Shown here piece after piece: positions 53,557-64,000 of a stretch of 64,000 nt of DNA. The translations under genes were made by a program, and so were the position numbers. Location of the stretch: NCBI RefSeq assembly GCF_009933175.1, contig NZ_MAEJ01000010.1:124001-188000 (forward strand), in the 5' to 3' direction. The notes beneath the pieces were generated by a model that was not told where the DNA came from, did no database searches, and saw nothing but the letters and a program-made list of their open reading frames with translations. The stretch's first letter is position 1. Each line of letters starts with the position of its first letter. The stretch is from Candidatus Enterococcus huntleyi. Its GTDB lineage: Bacteria; Bacillota; Bacilli; Lactobacillales; Enterococcaceae.

Positions 53557-54789
53557 ATGAACGTACAAGTAAAAGAAGTCATGAAGGAACGATACGGGAA
53601 AGTCGTTCTTATAGGTGTTATATTAATCGCGTTATACTATATTTTTGTGATTCAAAGTGGCATCAGTAATTGGCATTCCGAACAACAATATTATCAATCA
53701 GAGGAGTTCGTGCAGCTTTATAACGAGGATCCGGAATCTTATGCCCGAGATTGGGATAACGAGACCCCCATTCCTTACGACTCGATTGAGCACTATATCA
53801 AGGATCAATCCTATCTTTATGATAGCTATCCACTCGGTTCACAATTGGTAACTGATATTGATAAAAGTCAAAAAACGTTGGATTATGAGACTGGTTATAG
53901 CAGTATGACGATGTTTGAAAATGCTCAAATCTTTTTAGTTATCTTTTTTTTCATCGGATTTCTGTTATTTTTTATAGACTTAAAAACGAATTTTAATACC
54001 TTCTTATTTTCTCTCGGAACGACACGGACACAAATTTTTAAAGAAAAACTAAAAGCGGTGGCGCTGCCTTTATTTGGTATATTATTGGTGGGTAAGCTCG
54101 CCTTCATCGCAAGTATCTATATTTTTATCCCCAATCAATTTGTCAATATTCAGCTGAGTACCTTGTTATTGACGGCATTATACGGCTATGTCGCGACATT
54201 TTTCTTCTTTGCTTGGGGCATGTTCATTGGCACATTGTCCGGCAATCTTATTTTCGGCAGTGGTATGGCTCTCGCTTTTATTAGCTCGTTGATCTTCCTC
54301 GGGCCACCGGTCATCATGCAATTGACCTACGTTAAAGATAATTTTCATTATCATAACGATTATGTGACTCCAAGCACGTATTTCTCGCTGAACTTCGATA
54401 TTGATAAATACAGCCCAACGGCGATTGTCTATCTGTTCTTTCTAGCGATTGGCGTGATTCTCTTGTTTGCTAGCTGGCGCGCCTATCAGCACATTTCTCT
54501 GGAAAATAGTAGTCAAACGATTCTCGTTGATAAATATCGCCTACCTATTACGTTATTGATTACGGCCTATTCTTGTTTCATTATTTGGTCGTTGAATTAT
54601 AGTGCTGCTCTGACAATTTTGCCTGGAAAACCGCGGTATGTATCCTACTTTATTTCCCGCATCATTATTTCTGGACTAATCATCGGACTAGTCACTTATG
54701 GCATGGTCTACTTTGTGCCAATAAAAAATAAAATCCGTGGTTGGCGAGAAAAACGTCGTCAGGCAAAAGGATTATCAATAGGAGAATAA
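53557..54789 (+). CDS. ABC-2-type permease of the GntR operon
   Basis: 410 residues. One N-terminal helix (about 17-33), a large extracellular loop (about 35-125), then five or more membrane helices. Tyr/Asp-rich extracellular segment QQYYQSEEFVQLYNEDPESY. Family members respond to cell-wall antibiotics or handle unknown substrates; here none can be assigned. Confidence 0.8.
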   Translation: MNVQVKEVMKERYGKVVLIGVILIALYYIFVIQSGISNWHSEQQYYQSEEFVQLYNEDPESYARDWDNETPIPYDSIEHYIKDQSYLYDSYPLGSQLVTDIDKSQKTLDYETGYSSMTMFENAQIFLVIFFFIGFLLFFIDLKTNFNTFLFSLGTTRTQIFKEKLKAVALPLFGILLVGKLAFIASIYIFIPNQFVNIQLSTLLLTALYGYVATFFFFAWGMFIGTLSGNLIFGSGMALAFISSLIFLGPPVIMQLTYVKDNFHYHNDYVTPSTYFSLNFDIDKYSPTAIVYLFFLAIGVILLFASWRAYQHISLENSSQTILVDKYRLPITLLITAYSCFIIWSLNYSAALTILPGKPRYVSYFISRIIISGLIIGLVTYGMVYFVPIKNKIRGWREKRRQAKGLSIGE

Positions 54790-54791
54790 TT

Positions 54792-55316
54792 ATGCGTAAA
54801 AACCGACTAGAGAATACTTTCTTTTGGGGAATGTTCTGTATCTATCTATTCTTATTACTTCAGGTGGTTTTCTTTAGTCGTATGGAATCATTAGGAGTCG
54901 GTCTTCGTTTAGTTAATCTGACCCCCTTTGATTCCATTAAAGACTATATTACCGTAGAGGAAAGCACGGGTTATCGCTTGGACGTCAATATTTGGGGCAA
55001 TATCTTACTTTTTCTTCCATTGGGAATTTATGTACCTTTGATTAGAAAGAAACGAGCTTTTTTTACCACGATGAGTTTACTGATGGGTCTAAGCGTTTTA
55101 ATCGAGATTTTGCAATATTCCCTAATGATTGGCAGTGCCGACATTGATGATATCATTTTAAACGTCTTTGGTGGTTTGATCGGTTGGCTCATTTATTGCT
55201 TACTTCTAGCCATCAGTAAAACGCCGGAACGAGTCAAAAAAGTCATGGCAGTCCTCAGTACTGTCGCCGGCGTGCCACTGATTCTTATCGTTAGCTACCT
55301 GTTTTTAAGAAATTAA
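54792..55316 (+). CDS. VanZ-like membrane protein
   Basis: 174 residues from the ATG at 54792 (AGGAG upstream). Five membrane helices with RLVNLTPFDSIKDYI, NIWGNILLFLPLGIYVPL and SADIDDIILNVFGGLIGW, the conserved VanZ-family motifs. VanZ members are linked to teicoplanin tolerance or wall-lipid handling. Last gene of the operon, 2 bp after the permease. Confidence 0.85.
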   Translation: MRKNRLENTFFWGMFCIYLFLLLQVVFFSRMESLGVGLRLVNLTPFDSIKDYITVEESTGYRLDVNIWGNILLFLPLGIYVPLIRKKRAFFTTMSLLMGLSVLIEILQYSLMIGSADIDDIILNVFGGLIGWLIYCLLLAISKTPERVKKVMAVLSTVAGVPLILIVSYLFLRN

Positions 55317-55366
55317 GAATTACCTAGTTTAGCAGAAATACAAATATTCCCATGAATAGCACAGCA

Positions 55367-55410
55367 AAAAAGACTTTATCCTCATTATATTTACGAGGAT
55401 AAAGTCTTTT
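55367..55410. terminator. Bidirectional terminator between VanZ-like gene and ffh
   Basis: AAAGACTTTATCCTC / GAGGATAAAGTCTTT stem with an 11-nt loop. T-runs on both sides. Confidence 0.92.
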
Positions 55411-55420
55411 TGCAATATTT

Positions 55421-56839
55421 TTATTTTTTTTTCTTTTTCTTCTTCTTGTTTTTCTTGACCATACGGTTCATCGCCATCTTACCTAGCTTACCTTTAACAC
55501 CGCCACCAAACATTTGATCCATACCAGGAATGTTCATATCGCCTTTAGACATTTGTTGCATCATCTTGCGAGATTCCTTGAATTGCTTGATCATACGGTT
55601 GACTTCTACCACGCTGTTTCCAGAACCTGCCGCAATTCTTCGGCGACGACTTGGATTTAATAAATCTGGGTCTTCTCTTTCAGCCGGCGTCATAGAATAG
55701 ACCATAGCTTTTTTGCGTTCGACATCTTTTGGATCGACTTTGACGTTTTCGATACCTGGCATTTGGTTCATCCCTGGAATCATTTTTAGTAAATCTTCGA
55801 TTGGCCCCATGCCCATTACTTGATCAAGCTGCTCGATGAAATCATTAAAGTCGAAGCTGTTTTCACGCATTTTTTGCGCCAGCTCTTCAGCTTTTTTCTC
55901 ATCATAGTCTTGCTGAGCTTTTTCGATCAGGGTTAGCATATCGCCCATTCCTAAGATTCGGCTAGACATCCGATCTGGATGGAAGATTTCTAAGTCAGTT
56001 AATTTTTCACCAGACCCGATAAATTTAATCGGTGCACCGGTCACAGAACGGATTGAAAGTGCCGCCCCACCACGTGTATCGCCATCAAGTTTAGTGATAA
56101 CAACCCCAGTAATCCCTAACTGTTGGTTAAAGCTATCGGCAACATTGACCGCATCTTGTCCGGTCATAGCATCGACAACTAACAGGATTTCGTTTGGTTC
56201 GGCGATTTCTTTGATTTGTTTTAATTCATCCATCAAGGCTTCGTCAATATGCAAACGACCGGCCGTATCAATCAGAACATAATCATTTTTCTTTTCGCGA
56301 GCCACGGCCATCCCTTGGCGAACAATCTCAACTGGGCTGACATCAGTGCCCATATCAAAGACTGGGACATCTAATTGTTGACCTAAAACTTTCAATTGGT
56401 CAATCGCAGCTGGACGATACACGTCACCAGCAATCATTAATGGGCGAGCATTTTCAGTTTTCATCAAATGCTTAGCTAGTTTCCCAGCAAAAGTTGTTTT
56501 ACCGGCCCCTTGTAAACCGACCATCATGATGACTGTCGGGATTTTTGGTGATTTGTTTAATTCGACTGTTTCAGAACCTAGTGTTTTAGTCAGCTCTTCA
56601 TCAACGATTTTGACGATTTGTTGGGCGGGTGATAAGCTATCTAACACTTCTGCCCCAACGGCACGTTCACGCACCCGTTTAGTAAAATCTTTTACAACTT
56701 GTAAGTTTACATCGGCTTCAAGTAAAGCTAGGCGGATTTCCCGCATCATTTCCTTGACATCAGCCTCAGATACTTTGCCTTTTTTACGTAATTTGCTCAT
56801 CGCCTGTTGGAGGCGTTCAGTTAAGCTTTCAAATGCCAT
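55421..56839 (-). CDS. ffh: Signal recognition particle protein Ffh
   Basis: 472 residues. N domain 1-90, GTPase domain with VGLQGAGKTTFAGKLAKHL (about 105), DTAGRLHID (about 187), TKLDGDTRGG (about 247), and a Met-rich M domain (about 300-450) that holds signal sequences and 4.5S RNA. The C-terminus ends in an 8-Lys run. 15 bp after ylxM. Confidence 0.97.
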   Translation of the reverse strand: MAFESLTERLQQAMSKLRKKGKVSEADVKEMMREIRLALLEADVNLQVVKDFTKRVRERAVGAEVLDSLSPAQQIVKIVDEELTKTLGSETVELNKSPKIPTVIMMVGLQGAGKTTFAGKLAKHLMKTENARPLMIAGDVYRPAAIDQLKVLGQQLDVPVFDMGTDVSPVEIVRQGMAVAREKKNDYVLIDTAGRLHIDEALMDELKQIKEIAEPNEILLVVDAMTGQDAVNVADSFNQQLGITGVVITKLDGDTRGGAALSIRSVTGAPIKFIGSGEKLTDLEIFHPDRMSSRILGMGDMLTLIEKAQQDYDEKKAEELAQKMRENSFDFNDFIEQLDQVMGMGPIEDLLKMIPGMNQMPGIENVKVDPKDVERKKAMVYSMTPAEREDPDLLNPSRRRRIAAGSGNSVVEVNRMIKQFKESRKMMQQMSKGDMNIPGMDQMFGGGVKGKLGKMAMNRMVKKNKKKKKKKK

Positions 56840-56854
56840 AGTTTATTCAGTCCT

Positions 56855-57193
56855 TTATTCATCAATTTCTTGTATTTTTTTTACTAACTCAGAAAGTGTC
56901 TCATCTTTTGGATAATGTTCACTCACATAACTATCTACCTTATCTAGTAATTCCCCTCGGACGATATAATCCGAAAATAAATGCAGCTTTCGCTCATAAT
57001 CCTCGAGAATTTTTTCGGTCCGCTTGATATTGTCATAAACCGCTTGCCGACTGACCTCATACTCTTCAGCAATCTCCCCTAATGAAAAGTCATCTGCATA
57101 GTAAAGCTCCATATAGTTCATTTGCTTTTCTGTCAGCAGAGTAGAATAAAATTCAAAGAGTGCGTTCATCCGATTCGTTTTTTCGATTTGCAT
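56855..57193 (-). CDS. ylxM: YlxM-family putative DNA-binding protein
   Basis: 112 residues from the ATG at 57193 (GAGG 8 nt upstream). A sigma-70 region-4-like HTH (about 20-60, [37 protein letters not shown]). Always next to ffh and proposed to modulate the SRP pathway. Overlong upstream readings have no family support. Confidence 0.93.
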   Translation of the reverse strand: MQIEKTNRMNALFEFYSTLLTEKQMNYMELYYADDFSLGEIAEEYEVSRQAVYDNIKRTEKILEDYERKLHLFSDYIVRGELLDKVDSYVSEHYPKDETLSELVKKIQEIDE

Positions 57194-57203
57194 GTTTTTC
57201 GCC

Positions 57204-57677
57204 TCATTTTTCAAGTTTTCGCCCTTGTTGCGCCAACCATTCTTCGTCTGATAAAACAATCAGATTTTGCTGTAGAAAGTAGGCTGTAGCTACTCCCACA
57301 CCGGTTTTACTCTGCCCACTGAACTGGCCATCGTAAATCGTATGACGACCACATGAAGGACTTTTTTCTTTGGTAATCAGTTGTGTGATCCCTTGTTCTT
57401 TTAATTTTTTATAAGCAAGAATTGCCCCATTTTTGAAATCTTCAGTAACATCTTTCCCCGTATTAGTCACGACACTTGCTTGACCACGCCAAACATCATA
57501 GCCATCACCACCGACAATTTCGGCGGGCTCTCTAGGAATGGGTAGCCCTCCGAGCACTTCTGGGCACACCATAATAGCTGCTCCTTGCTCGACAAGACGT
57601 TTCAACGGCTCGACTGTTTTTACTTGTCCATCATAGCGGCATAACACACCACCTAAACAGGCACTGATTCCAATCAT
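57204..57677 (-). CDS. DUF523-family protein
   Basis: 157 residues. Begins [14 protein letters not shown] with the conserved Cys pair, then [17 protein letters not shown] and KEKSPSCG, all DUF523 hallmarks. The Cys residues suggest metal or iron-sulphur binding; no function is established. 10 bp upstream of ylxM. Confidence 0.88.
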   Translation of the reverse strand: MIGISACLGGVLCRYDGQVKTVEPLKRLVEQGAAIMVCPEVLGGLPIPREPAEIVGGDGYDVWRGQASVVTNTGKDVTEDFKNGAILAYKKLKEQGITQLITKEKSPSCGRHTIYDGQFSGQSKTGVGVATAYFLQQNLIVLSDEEWLAQQGRKLEK

Positions 57678-57973
57678 AGTGAGACTCCTTTTTATTAGTA
57701 TAGGCGAATATAAACGAAAAATAAAATCGCTCCCCCATTATACCATTTATTGTGCGCTGACAATAGTCCTAGAAGTCTATTCTGTGCTAAAATGAGGAAG
57801 TATGAACTATTTGAAAAAAGATCAATGCTTCATGCTTAATAGAAAAACTAATTAGTGTGCTAAAAATAGAGTGAAGGATCAACCGAAAATAAATTTAAAA
57901 ATAACTGGGGCACGACTACAATTTGCTCGCAGTTTACTCACGGATTGATTTAGAGAAATAAAGGAGGCAACTC

Positions 57974-58684
57974 ATGAAAAAAGTGCTTGTTGTTGATGAT
58001 GAACCATCAATTGTTACCTTATTAACCTTTAATTTAGAAAAGGAAGGCTATCAGGTTGTTAGCGCAAGTGATGGGCGCGAAGGCTTAGATTTGGCCCTGA
58101 ATCAACCGTTTGATTTTATTATTTTAGATGTAATGCTACCGTTTATGGATGGACTAGAAATTACACGTACCTTGCGTCAAGAAAAAATTGATGCACCCAT
58201 CTTAATGTTAACTGCCAAAGATGACCAAATTGATCGCATTTTAGGCTTAGAGATGGGTGCCGATGATTATTTAACGAAACCCTTTAGTCCCAGAGAAGTG
58301 TTGGCTCGAATGAAGGCGATTTTTAGAAGAATGACGCCGCGTCAACCGCAAACAGTGGATGAAGAATTGCCCACAGAAATTTTGCGAGTGGGAACAATCC
58401 AGGCAGATTTAACAAATTATCAAGTGACAGTCCAAGATTTAGAGATTATATTGACACCAAAAGAATTCGAATTATTGGTTTATTTTATGAAGCGTAAAGA
58501 TCGCGTGATTAGTCGGGATACACTGCTAGATCGTATATGGAAATTTGATTTTGCAGGACAAAGTCGAATTGTGGATGTGCATGTGAGCCATCTCAGAGAA
58601 AAGATTGAGACGGATCCGAAACATCCACGATATCTGAAAACCGTTCGCGGATTTGGTTATAAATTTCAGGAGCCAGAAGCATGA
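57974..58684 (+). CDS. phoP: OmpR-family response regulator, PhoP (phosphate)
   Basis: 236 residues. Receiver domain with DDE(P) at 8-10, phospho-acceptor Asp in FIILDVMLPFMDG (about 52) and Lys in TKPFSPREV, then a winged helix (about 140-232, ends VRGFGYKF). Overlaps phoR by 4 bp. Assigned to phosphate control because the convergent neighbour is pstS with Pho boxes and the kinase has the PhoR layout. AAGGAGG precedes the ATG. Confidence 0.85.
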   Translation: MKKVLVVDDEPSIVTLLTFNLEKEGYQVVSASDGREGLDLALNQPFDFIILDVMLPFMDGLEITRTLRQEKIDAPILMLTAKDDQIDRILGLEMGADDYLTKPFSPREVLARMKAIFRRMTPRQPQTVDEELPTEILRVGTIQADLTNYQVTVQDLEIILTPKEFELLVYFMKRKDRVISRDTLLDRIWKFDFAGQSRIVDVHVSHLREKIETDPKHPRYLKTVRGFGYKFQEPEA

Positions 58685-60489
58685 GATTCTTCAAGAAAAA
58701 TTCGGAAAGTCTAGTTGCGTTACTGCTATTATTGGTAATTTTTGTCAGCGGTTGGCAACTAATTAATCACTTTTTCCATAATGAAGTGGTTGCGCAACAA
58801 GAAACTTATCTGAAGAAAAAAGGTGAATTACTGATTCGACAACTGCAATCCGAATCACTCGTCACTTTCCCTTCTATAAAAAAACAAGACACACCGGCAG
58901 ATTTGGCGCTCCCTGTGGCAGCGGTGGAGTTGTTAGAAAATTATGTCGTGAATTCGTCAGAACGGGTCACATTACTGAATGGGCAAGGCGAAATTCTTTT
59001 CGATACCGCCGATGAACAGCTACAAGGGGAAAGAAATGATCGGCCGGAAGTCCAATCGGTGCTGTCTGGTAGTGCTGTCGGTAGTGCCTTACGAGATAGT
59101 GTGACACTTAAGGAAGAATTGCTTTATACTGCCCTACCGATAAAAGATCAGAAGGAGATATTGGGTGTTTTGCGTCTAGCGGAGCCTACCAGTGTTTTCT
59201 TACAACAGGCTGCTGGATTTCGTCGCTCAATCTTGATTGTTTTTATCTTGTTTTTCGTTATTATAACAAGTCTGGTACTCTACTTGATTCGGCAAAAAAA
59301 TCGCCCCATCGAAACCGTCTTACCGGTCTTAAAAAGAATGGTGAGACAACCAGCTCAAGTCGGGGTGATTATGCAGGATTCGGATGAGTGGGCAGAGCTT
59401 TATCGGACGATTAATACTTTGAGCGAGCAGATGAGTGAGACTTATCTAGCTTACACAGCTACTGAGGAACAATTTTATACCCTACTTAACGAGTTGATGA
59501 TTGGCGTTTTTATTATTGATGAAGAAGGTAAATTTGTTCTAGTTAATCCTAAGATGCAAGAGCATTTGGCAATGACTGAATTTGTGCCGGGGCAGCTCTA
59601 TACAGAAACCCTGACAGATACTCAGTTAATTCGACTCATCCATCAAGTGACAAGTGAGCAGCCAGTGGTGCATGAAGAGCTGCAAATCAAAGAGCCTTAT
59701 GAACAAGTCTTATCATTCAGCTTACGTTATTTAACACAAGCTTCTAAAAATCAAATCATTGGCCTTGCGTATGACTTAACACGCGTCAGACGTTTGGAAA
59801 AAATGCAGAAAGATTTTGTTGGAAATGTTTCCCATGAATTGAAAACGCCCGTGACTTCATTAATCGGTTTTACGGAAACGTTGTTAGATGGTGCGATGGA
59901 CGATCCAACCACATTGAAAGAATTTCTACAAATTATGCAAAAAGATGCGCAGCGATTGCAGAAATTAATTCAGGAGATTATTCAACTATCAAAAGATGGC
60001 GAATCGGTAGCTTATGAAACGCAAAAAATCGCGGTGCAGCCCCTACTGACGCAATTAATTCAGAGTTATCAAGGGATGTTGAAAGAAAAAGAGGTTCAAA
60101 TTGAACTGATTGGCATCCCTACCTTAGAGATTGAGACGAAAATGGAATTATTTTACCCAATCATCAAAAATCTAGTCGAAAATGCGATCCAATATTCACC
60201 TGAAAAGAGGACCATTCGAATTACTTATGAGCAACAGGCAACCTTCATTCTGGCGGTTCAAGACTATGGGATTGGGATTGATGAAGAAGATCAGGAACGG
60301 ATTTTTGAACGTTTTTATCGGGTGGACAAAGCGCGTAGCCGACATTCTGGCGGCACTGGTCTGGGTCTGTCGATTGTCCGTGACTATACGCGTCTTTTGG
60401 GCGGCTCGGTGAGCGTCGATAGTCATCTCGGACTAGGATCAACCTTTACTATTCACTTGCCTATAGAAAAAGGTCTAACTCAAGAATAA
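58681..60489 (+). CDS. phoR: Sensor histidine kinase, PhoR type
   Basis: 602 residues. Membrane helix about 10-30, extracellular domain about 31-180, second helix about 183-205, HAMP-like linker, PAS (about 260-360), H-box FVGNVSHELKTPVTSL (His about 386) and ATPase with NLVENAIQYSPEKR, DYGIGIDEEDQERIFERF and GGTGLGLSIV. The layout matches PhoR. Confidence 0.88.
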   Translation: MRFFKKNSESLVALLLLLVIFVSGWQLINHFFHNEVVAQQETYLKKKGELLIRQLQSESLVTFPSIKKQDTPADLALPVAAVELLENYVVNSSERVTLLNGQGEILFDTADEQLQGERNDRPEVQSVLSGSAVGSALRDSVTLKEELLYTALPIKDQKEILGVLRLAEPTSVFLQQAAGFRRSILIVFILFFVIITSLVLYLIRQKNRPIETVLPVLKRMVRQPAQVGVIMQDSDEWAELYRTINTLSEQMSETYLAYTATEEQFYTLLNELMIGVFIIDEEGKFVLVNPKMQEHLAMTEFVPGQLYTETLTDTQLIRLIHQVTSEQPVVHEELQIKEPYEQVLSFSLRYLTQASKNQIIGLAYDLTRVRRLEKMQKDFVGNVSHELKTPVTSLIGFTETLLDGAMDDPTTLKEFLQIMQKDAQRLQKLIQEIIQLSKDGESVAYETQKIAVQPLLTQLIQSYQGMLKEKEVQIELIGIPTLEIETKMELFYPIIKNLVENAIQYSPEKRTIRITYEQQATFILAVQDYGIGIDEEDQERIFERFYRVDKARSRHSGGTGLGLSIVRDYTRLLGGSVSVDSHLGLGSTFTIHLPIEKGLTQE

Positions 60490-60490
60490 A

Positions 60491-60544
60491 AATAGAGCAA
60501 CCACAATCCAACCTATTATTCGTTGGTCGAGTGGTTGCTCTATT
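60491..60544. terminator. Bidirectional terminator between phoR and pstS
   Basis: AATAGAGCAACCAC / GTGGTTGCTCTATT (60491-60504 with 60531-60544), with inner CCAAC / GTTGG. T-rich on both sides. Confidence 0.93.
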
Positions 60545-60588
60545 TATTTTTTATTAGATTCTGATGGATCGCTTAAGCGTAAGATTTG

Positions 60589-61476
60589 TTATTTGAGGTT
60601 TCCTTCCACATCTCGTTCGACTTTCATTTCTGTAATTGGCAGATAGCCCAATTCCTTTACCGGTCCCTGTTGAATATCATCGGTCATCATGAAGTCTAAG
60701 AAGGCTTTAATATCAGCTTCTGGCTGGCCTTTTGTATACATATGCTCGTAAGACCAGATTTCCCAGCTATTGTCTGCTACATTTTCAGCGGTGGGCTCGA
60801 CGTTGTCTATGCTCAGTGCTTGGATGGACGTATCAAGATATGAGAAGGCTAAATAACTGATTGCTCCCGGAGTCTGCGCCACAATTTGACGGACTGTTCC
60901 AGACGAGTCTTGCTCTTGTGCTTGGATAGTTGTTGCTCCATCAAGTCCCCATTTTTCAAAAGTTGCGCGCGTTCCGCTACCATTCGCACGGTTAATCACC
61001 GAAATTTTTTCATCCGTACCACCAACCTCTTGCCAGTTGGTAATTTTCCCTGTGAAAATATCGATCAATTGTTGTTTGGAAAGATTTTTCACGTTGACGT
61101 CTTTATTCACAACAGGGGCCATACCAATGACTGCTACTTTATGATCCACTAGCTCTTCTGCAGGAATCCCCTCTTTTTCTTCGGCAAAGACATCGGAATT
61201 CCCAATCGTCACCGCACCATCAGCAACTTGACTTAAACCAGTTCCACTTCCTCCGCCTTGCACGGAGATTTGGTAGGTTGGATTTTCTTGTGTGAAGCTC
61301 GTTTGAGCGGCATCCACTAATGGTTGTAAGGCCGTTGAACCGACGGCGACAATTTTGACTGGTTGATTTGCGCCTGTGTTCTCTGCCCCTCCTCCAGTTT
61401 CCGTGGTTTTCGTTGCGTTACCGCATCCTGCGAGTAATAATCCTAAGGCTGTTAATGTAAAAGCTATTTTTTTCAT
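60589..61476 (-). CDS. pstS: Phosphate ABC transporter substrate-binding lipoprotein PstS
   Basis: 295 residues. Lipobox LLAGCGN (Cys about 18). Phosphate-loop motifs GSTALQPLV (about 47), GGSGTGLSQVADGAVTIGNSD (about 80-100) and NRANGSGTRATFEKW (about 160). Binds phosphate outside the membrane and hands it to PstCAB. No pstC, pstA, pstB or phoU gene follows; they must lie elsewhere. Confidence 0.92.
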   Translation of the reverse strand: MKKIAFTLTALGLLLAGCGNATKTTETGGGAENTGANQPVKIVAVGSTALQPLVDAAQTSFTQENPTYQISVQGGGSGTGLSQVADGAVTIGNSDVFAEEKEGIPAEELVDHKVAVIGMAPVVNKDVNVKNLSKQQLIDIFTGKITNWQEVGGTDEKISVINRANGSGTRATFEKWGLDGATTIQAQEQDSSGTVRQIVAQTPGAISYLAFSYLDTSIQALSIDNVEPTAENVADNSWEIWSYEHMYTKGQPEADIKAFLDFMMTDDIQQGPVKELGYLPITEMKVERDVEGNLK

Positions 61477-61543
61477 TTGTGTATGCTCCTCTCTCTAAGT
61501 ACAAGAAAAGCTTACCAATTAGATGTAAATAGTGAATTGATTT

Positions 61544-61584
61544 GAAGTAAAGAAGTTGTAAAGGACTGTAATGTTTGTGTAAAT
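61544..61584 (-). promoter_or_regulatory. Tandem PhoP boxes upstream of pstS
   Basis: Leftward, TTACA-type units start at TTTACA (61583), ATTACA (about 61572), TTTACA (61562) and TTTACTT (about 61551), i.e. 10-11 bp apart. The Bacillus-type Pho box is repeated TT(A/C/T)ACA at this spacing. This supports PhoP control by the adjacent two-component system. Confidence 0.75.
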
Positions 61585-61603
61585 AGGTTCCCACTAATAA
61601 AAA

Positions 61604-61631
61604 AAGTAGCACCGAATGAACGATGCTACTT
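61604..61631 (-). terminator. Terminator of the beta-glucoside operon
   Basis: AAGTAGCA / TGCTACTT stem, 12-nt loop, leftward TTTTTTT run. Confidence 0.9.
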
Positions 61632-61660
61632 GTTGTTTTTTCAGCCTATTTTAATGGTGA

Positions 61661-63136
<1,476 letters not shown>

Positions 63137-64000
63137 TTATTTCACAATCGTTAGGAAGTCTTCCCCTTGGATGATTTCCTCTTGATTTAAGTCTAACACA
63201 TCTGCGAAGTCGTTGGTATTCGTAATCACGATTGGTGTGATTGTTGAATAGCCAGCCGCTTGAATAGCGGCAACATCAAATGAAACTAACGCTTGTCCCG
63301 CACTAATTTTATCGCCTTGGTTGACGTGAGCGGTGAAGCCTTTTCCATCTAATTCAACCGTGTCCATCCCAATATGCATTAAAATTTCGATACCATCTGT
63401 TGTCGTAAAGCCAACTGCATGTCCAGTTGGGAAAATCGTCGTAATTTCGCCATCAGCAGGCGCGATTAATTCCCCTTGTTCAGGCTCAATTGCTAGCCCT
63501 TTACCCATTGCCCCAGAAGAGAACACGGGATCTTTGACTTCAGCTAAAGGAACAATTTTTCCACTTAATGGACTTTTTAAAATATGACGTGCGTCTGTTT
63601 CTGCTAAATGAGCAGTTGAACCTGTATTTTTTGCATCAGTCGTTGAAGCTGTCTTTGGATCATCAAAACCAATGACGATTGTGCCGATGAAGGCTAATGC
63701 GAAAGCTACGGCTGTACCAATAACAGCCATCATGACATTTGATTCAACACCGTCAATTGTACTGATAAATGAAGGAATTGATAGTAAGCTAACTAAGCCG
63801 TTGGCAAACATTTTAACTCCACTCATTCCGACTAATGCCCCACCAATCGCACCACTGACACAGGCTACGATAAATGGTTTTTTCAATGGTAAAGTTACCC
63901 CATAAACAGTTGGTTCAGTAATTCCGAAGAAAGAGGTAATCGTTGAAGTAATCCCTAATTGACGTAATTTTAAATCTTTCGTGCGTAAAGCTACGGCTAA
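63137..64000 (-). CDS. Beta-glucoside PTS permease IIBCA, 3' part (runs off window)
   Basis: About 287 C-terminal residues; the 5' end is outside the window. Final part of the IIC domain (FFGITEPTVYGVTLPLKKPF... and AFALAFIGTIVIGF), then a Thr/Ala linker and a IIA domain (about last 150 residues) with LKSPLSGKIVPLAEV, phospho-accepting His in EILMHIGMDTVELDG and the second His in GHAVGF. Domain order is that of BglF/BglP. In-frame to base 64000 with no stop. Confidence 0.93.
   Translation of the reverse strand, partial: LAVALRTKDLKLRQLGITSTITSFFGITEPTVYGVTLPLKKPFIVACVSGAIGGALVGMSGVKMFANGLVSLLSIPSFISTIDGVESNVMMAVIGTAVAFALAFIGTIVIGFDDPKTASTTDAKNTGSTAHLAETDARHILKSPLSGKIVPLAEVKDPVFSSGAMGKGLAIEPEQGELIAPADGEITTIFPTGHAVGFTTTDGIEILMHIGMDTVELDGKGFTAHVNQGDKISAGQALVSFDVAAIQAAGYSTITPIVITNTNDFADVLDLNQEEIIQGEDFLTIVK

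Overview
The window looks like chromosome of a low-GC lactic acid bacterium, most probably Enterococcus or a close relative (inference). The support is the conserved block ylxM-ffh / rpsP-khpA / rimM-trmD-rplS, a methionine-type T-box leader, PTS-linked 6-phospho-glucosidases, LPxTG surface proteins and AGGAGG ribosome sites. No rRNA, tRNA, CRISPR array or insertion sequence was recognised.

Layout. 1-4.8 kb: a small protein plus TetR pair, an AgrC/AgrA-type two-component system without a visible peptide gene, and an exported protein plus C39 peptidase pair. 4.9-15.7 kb: a mixed set of EamA transporter, T-box-controlled MetE-like enzyme, nitroreductase with TetR, GNAT, ABC exporter, D-Ala-D-Ala carboxypeptidase, and a regulator fusing a TIM-barrel domain to an AraC DNA-binding domain. 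Several decayed or stop-interrupted short reading frames lie between them. 15.8-16.6 kb has no intact gene. It holds a broken small gene and two copies of a roughly 158-bp repeat with 15-bp inverted arms. 16.6-24.4 kb: a plant-glycoside locus (GH43, GH78 rhamnosidase, GH1, PTS IIC, divergent AraC regulator). 24.5-25.9 kb: aldo/keto reductase and divergent MerR, with a textbook 19-bp-spacer MerR promoter.

26-44.7 kb is the most interesting part. It is a leftward pilus/surface-protein operon: backbone pilin, a 3337-residue repeat adhesin, a minor pilin, one protein with two complete sortase domains, a signal peptidase with a long basic N-terminus, a bitopic membrane protein, then a TetR and small-protein pair paralogous to the one at the left end. 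Immediately upstream lies a 1.5-kb segment bounded by identical 24-bp inverted repeats. It encodes a tyrosine recombinase and carries two pairs of direct repeats that look like integrase arm sites. Near one end are back-to-back promoters, one of which points out of the segment. I read this as a self-encoded invertible switch controlling pilus expression, a phase-variation module. The repeats and promoters are visible in the sequence. The switching is inference.

45-57.7 kb: housekeeping translation and secretion genes (rplS, trmD, rimM, khpA, rpsP, ffh, ylxM), split by a lipoprotein, an FMN reductase, a DHFR-like protein and a GntR-ABC-VanZ operon. 58-61.6 kb: a PhoP/PhoR pair facing a lone pstS with tandem Pho boxes. 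61.6-64 kb: a second GH1 6-phospho-beta-glucosidase and the 3' end of a beta-glucoside PTS permease gene that runs off the window.
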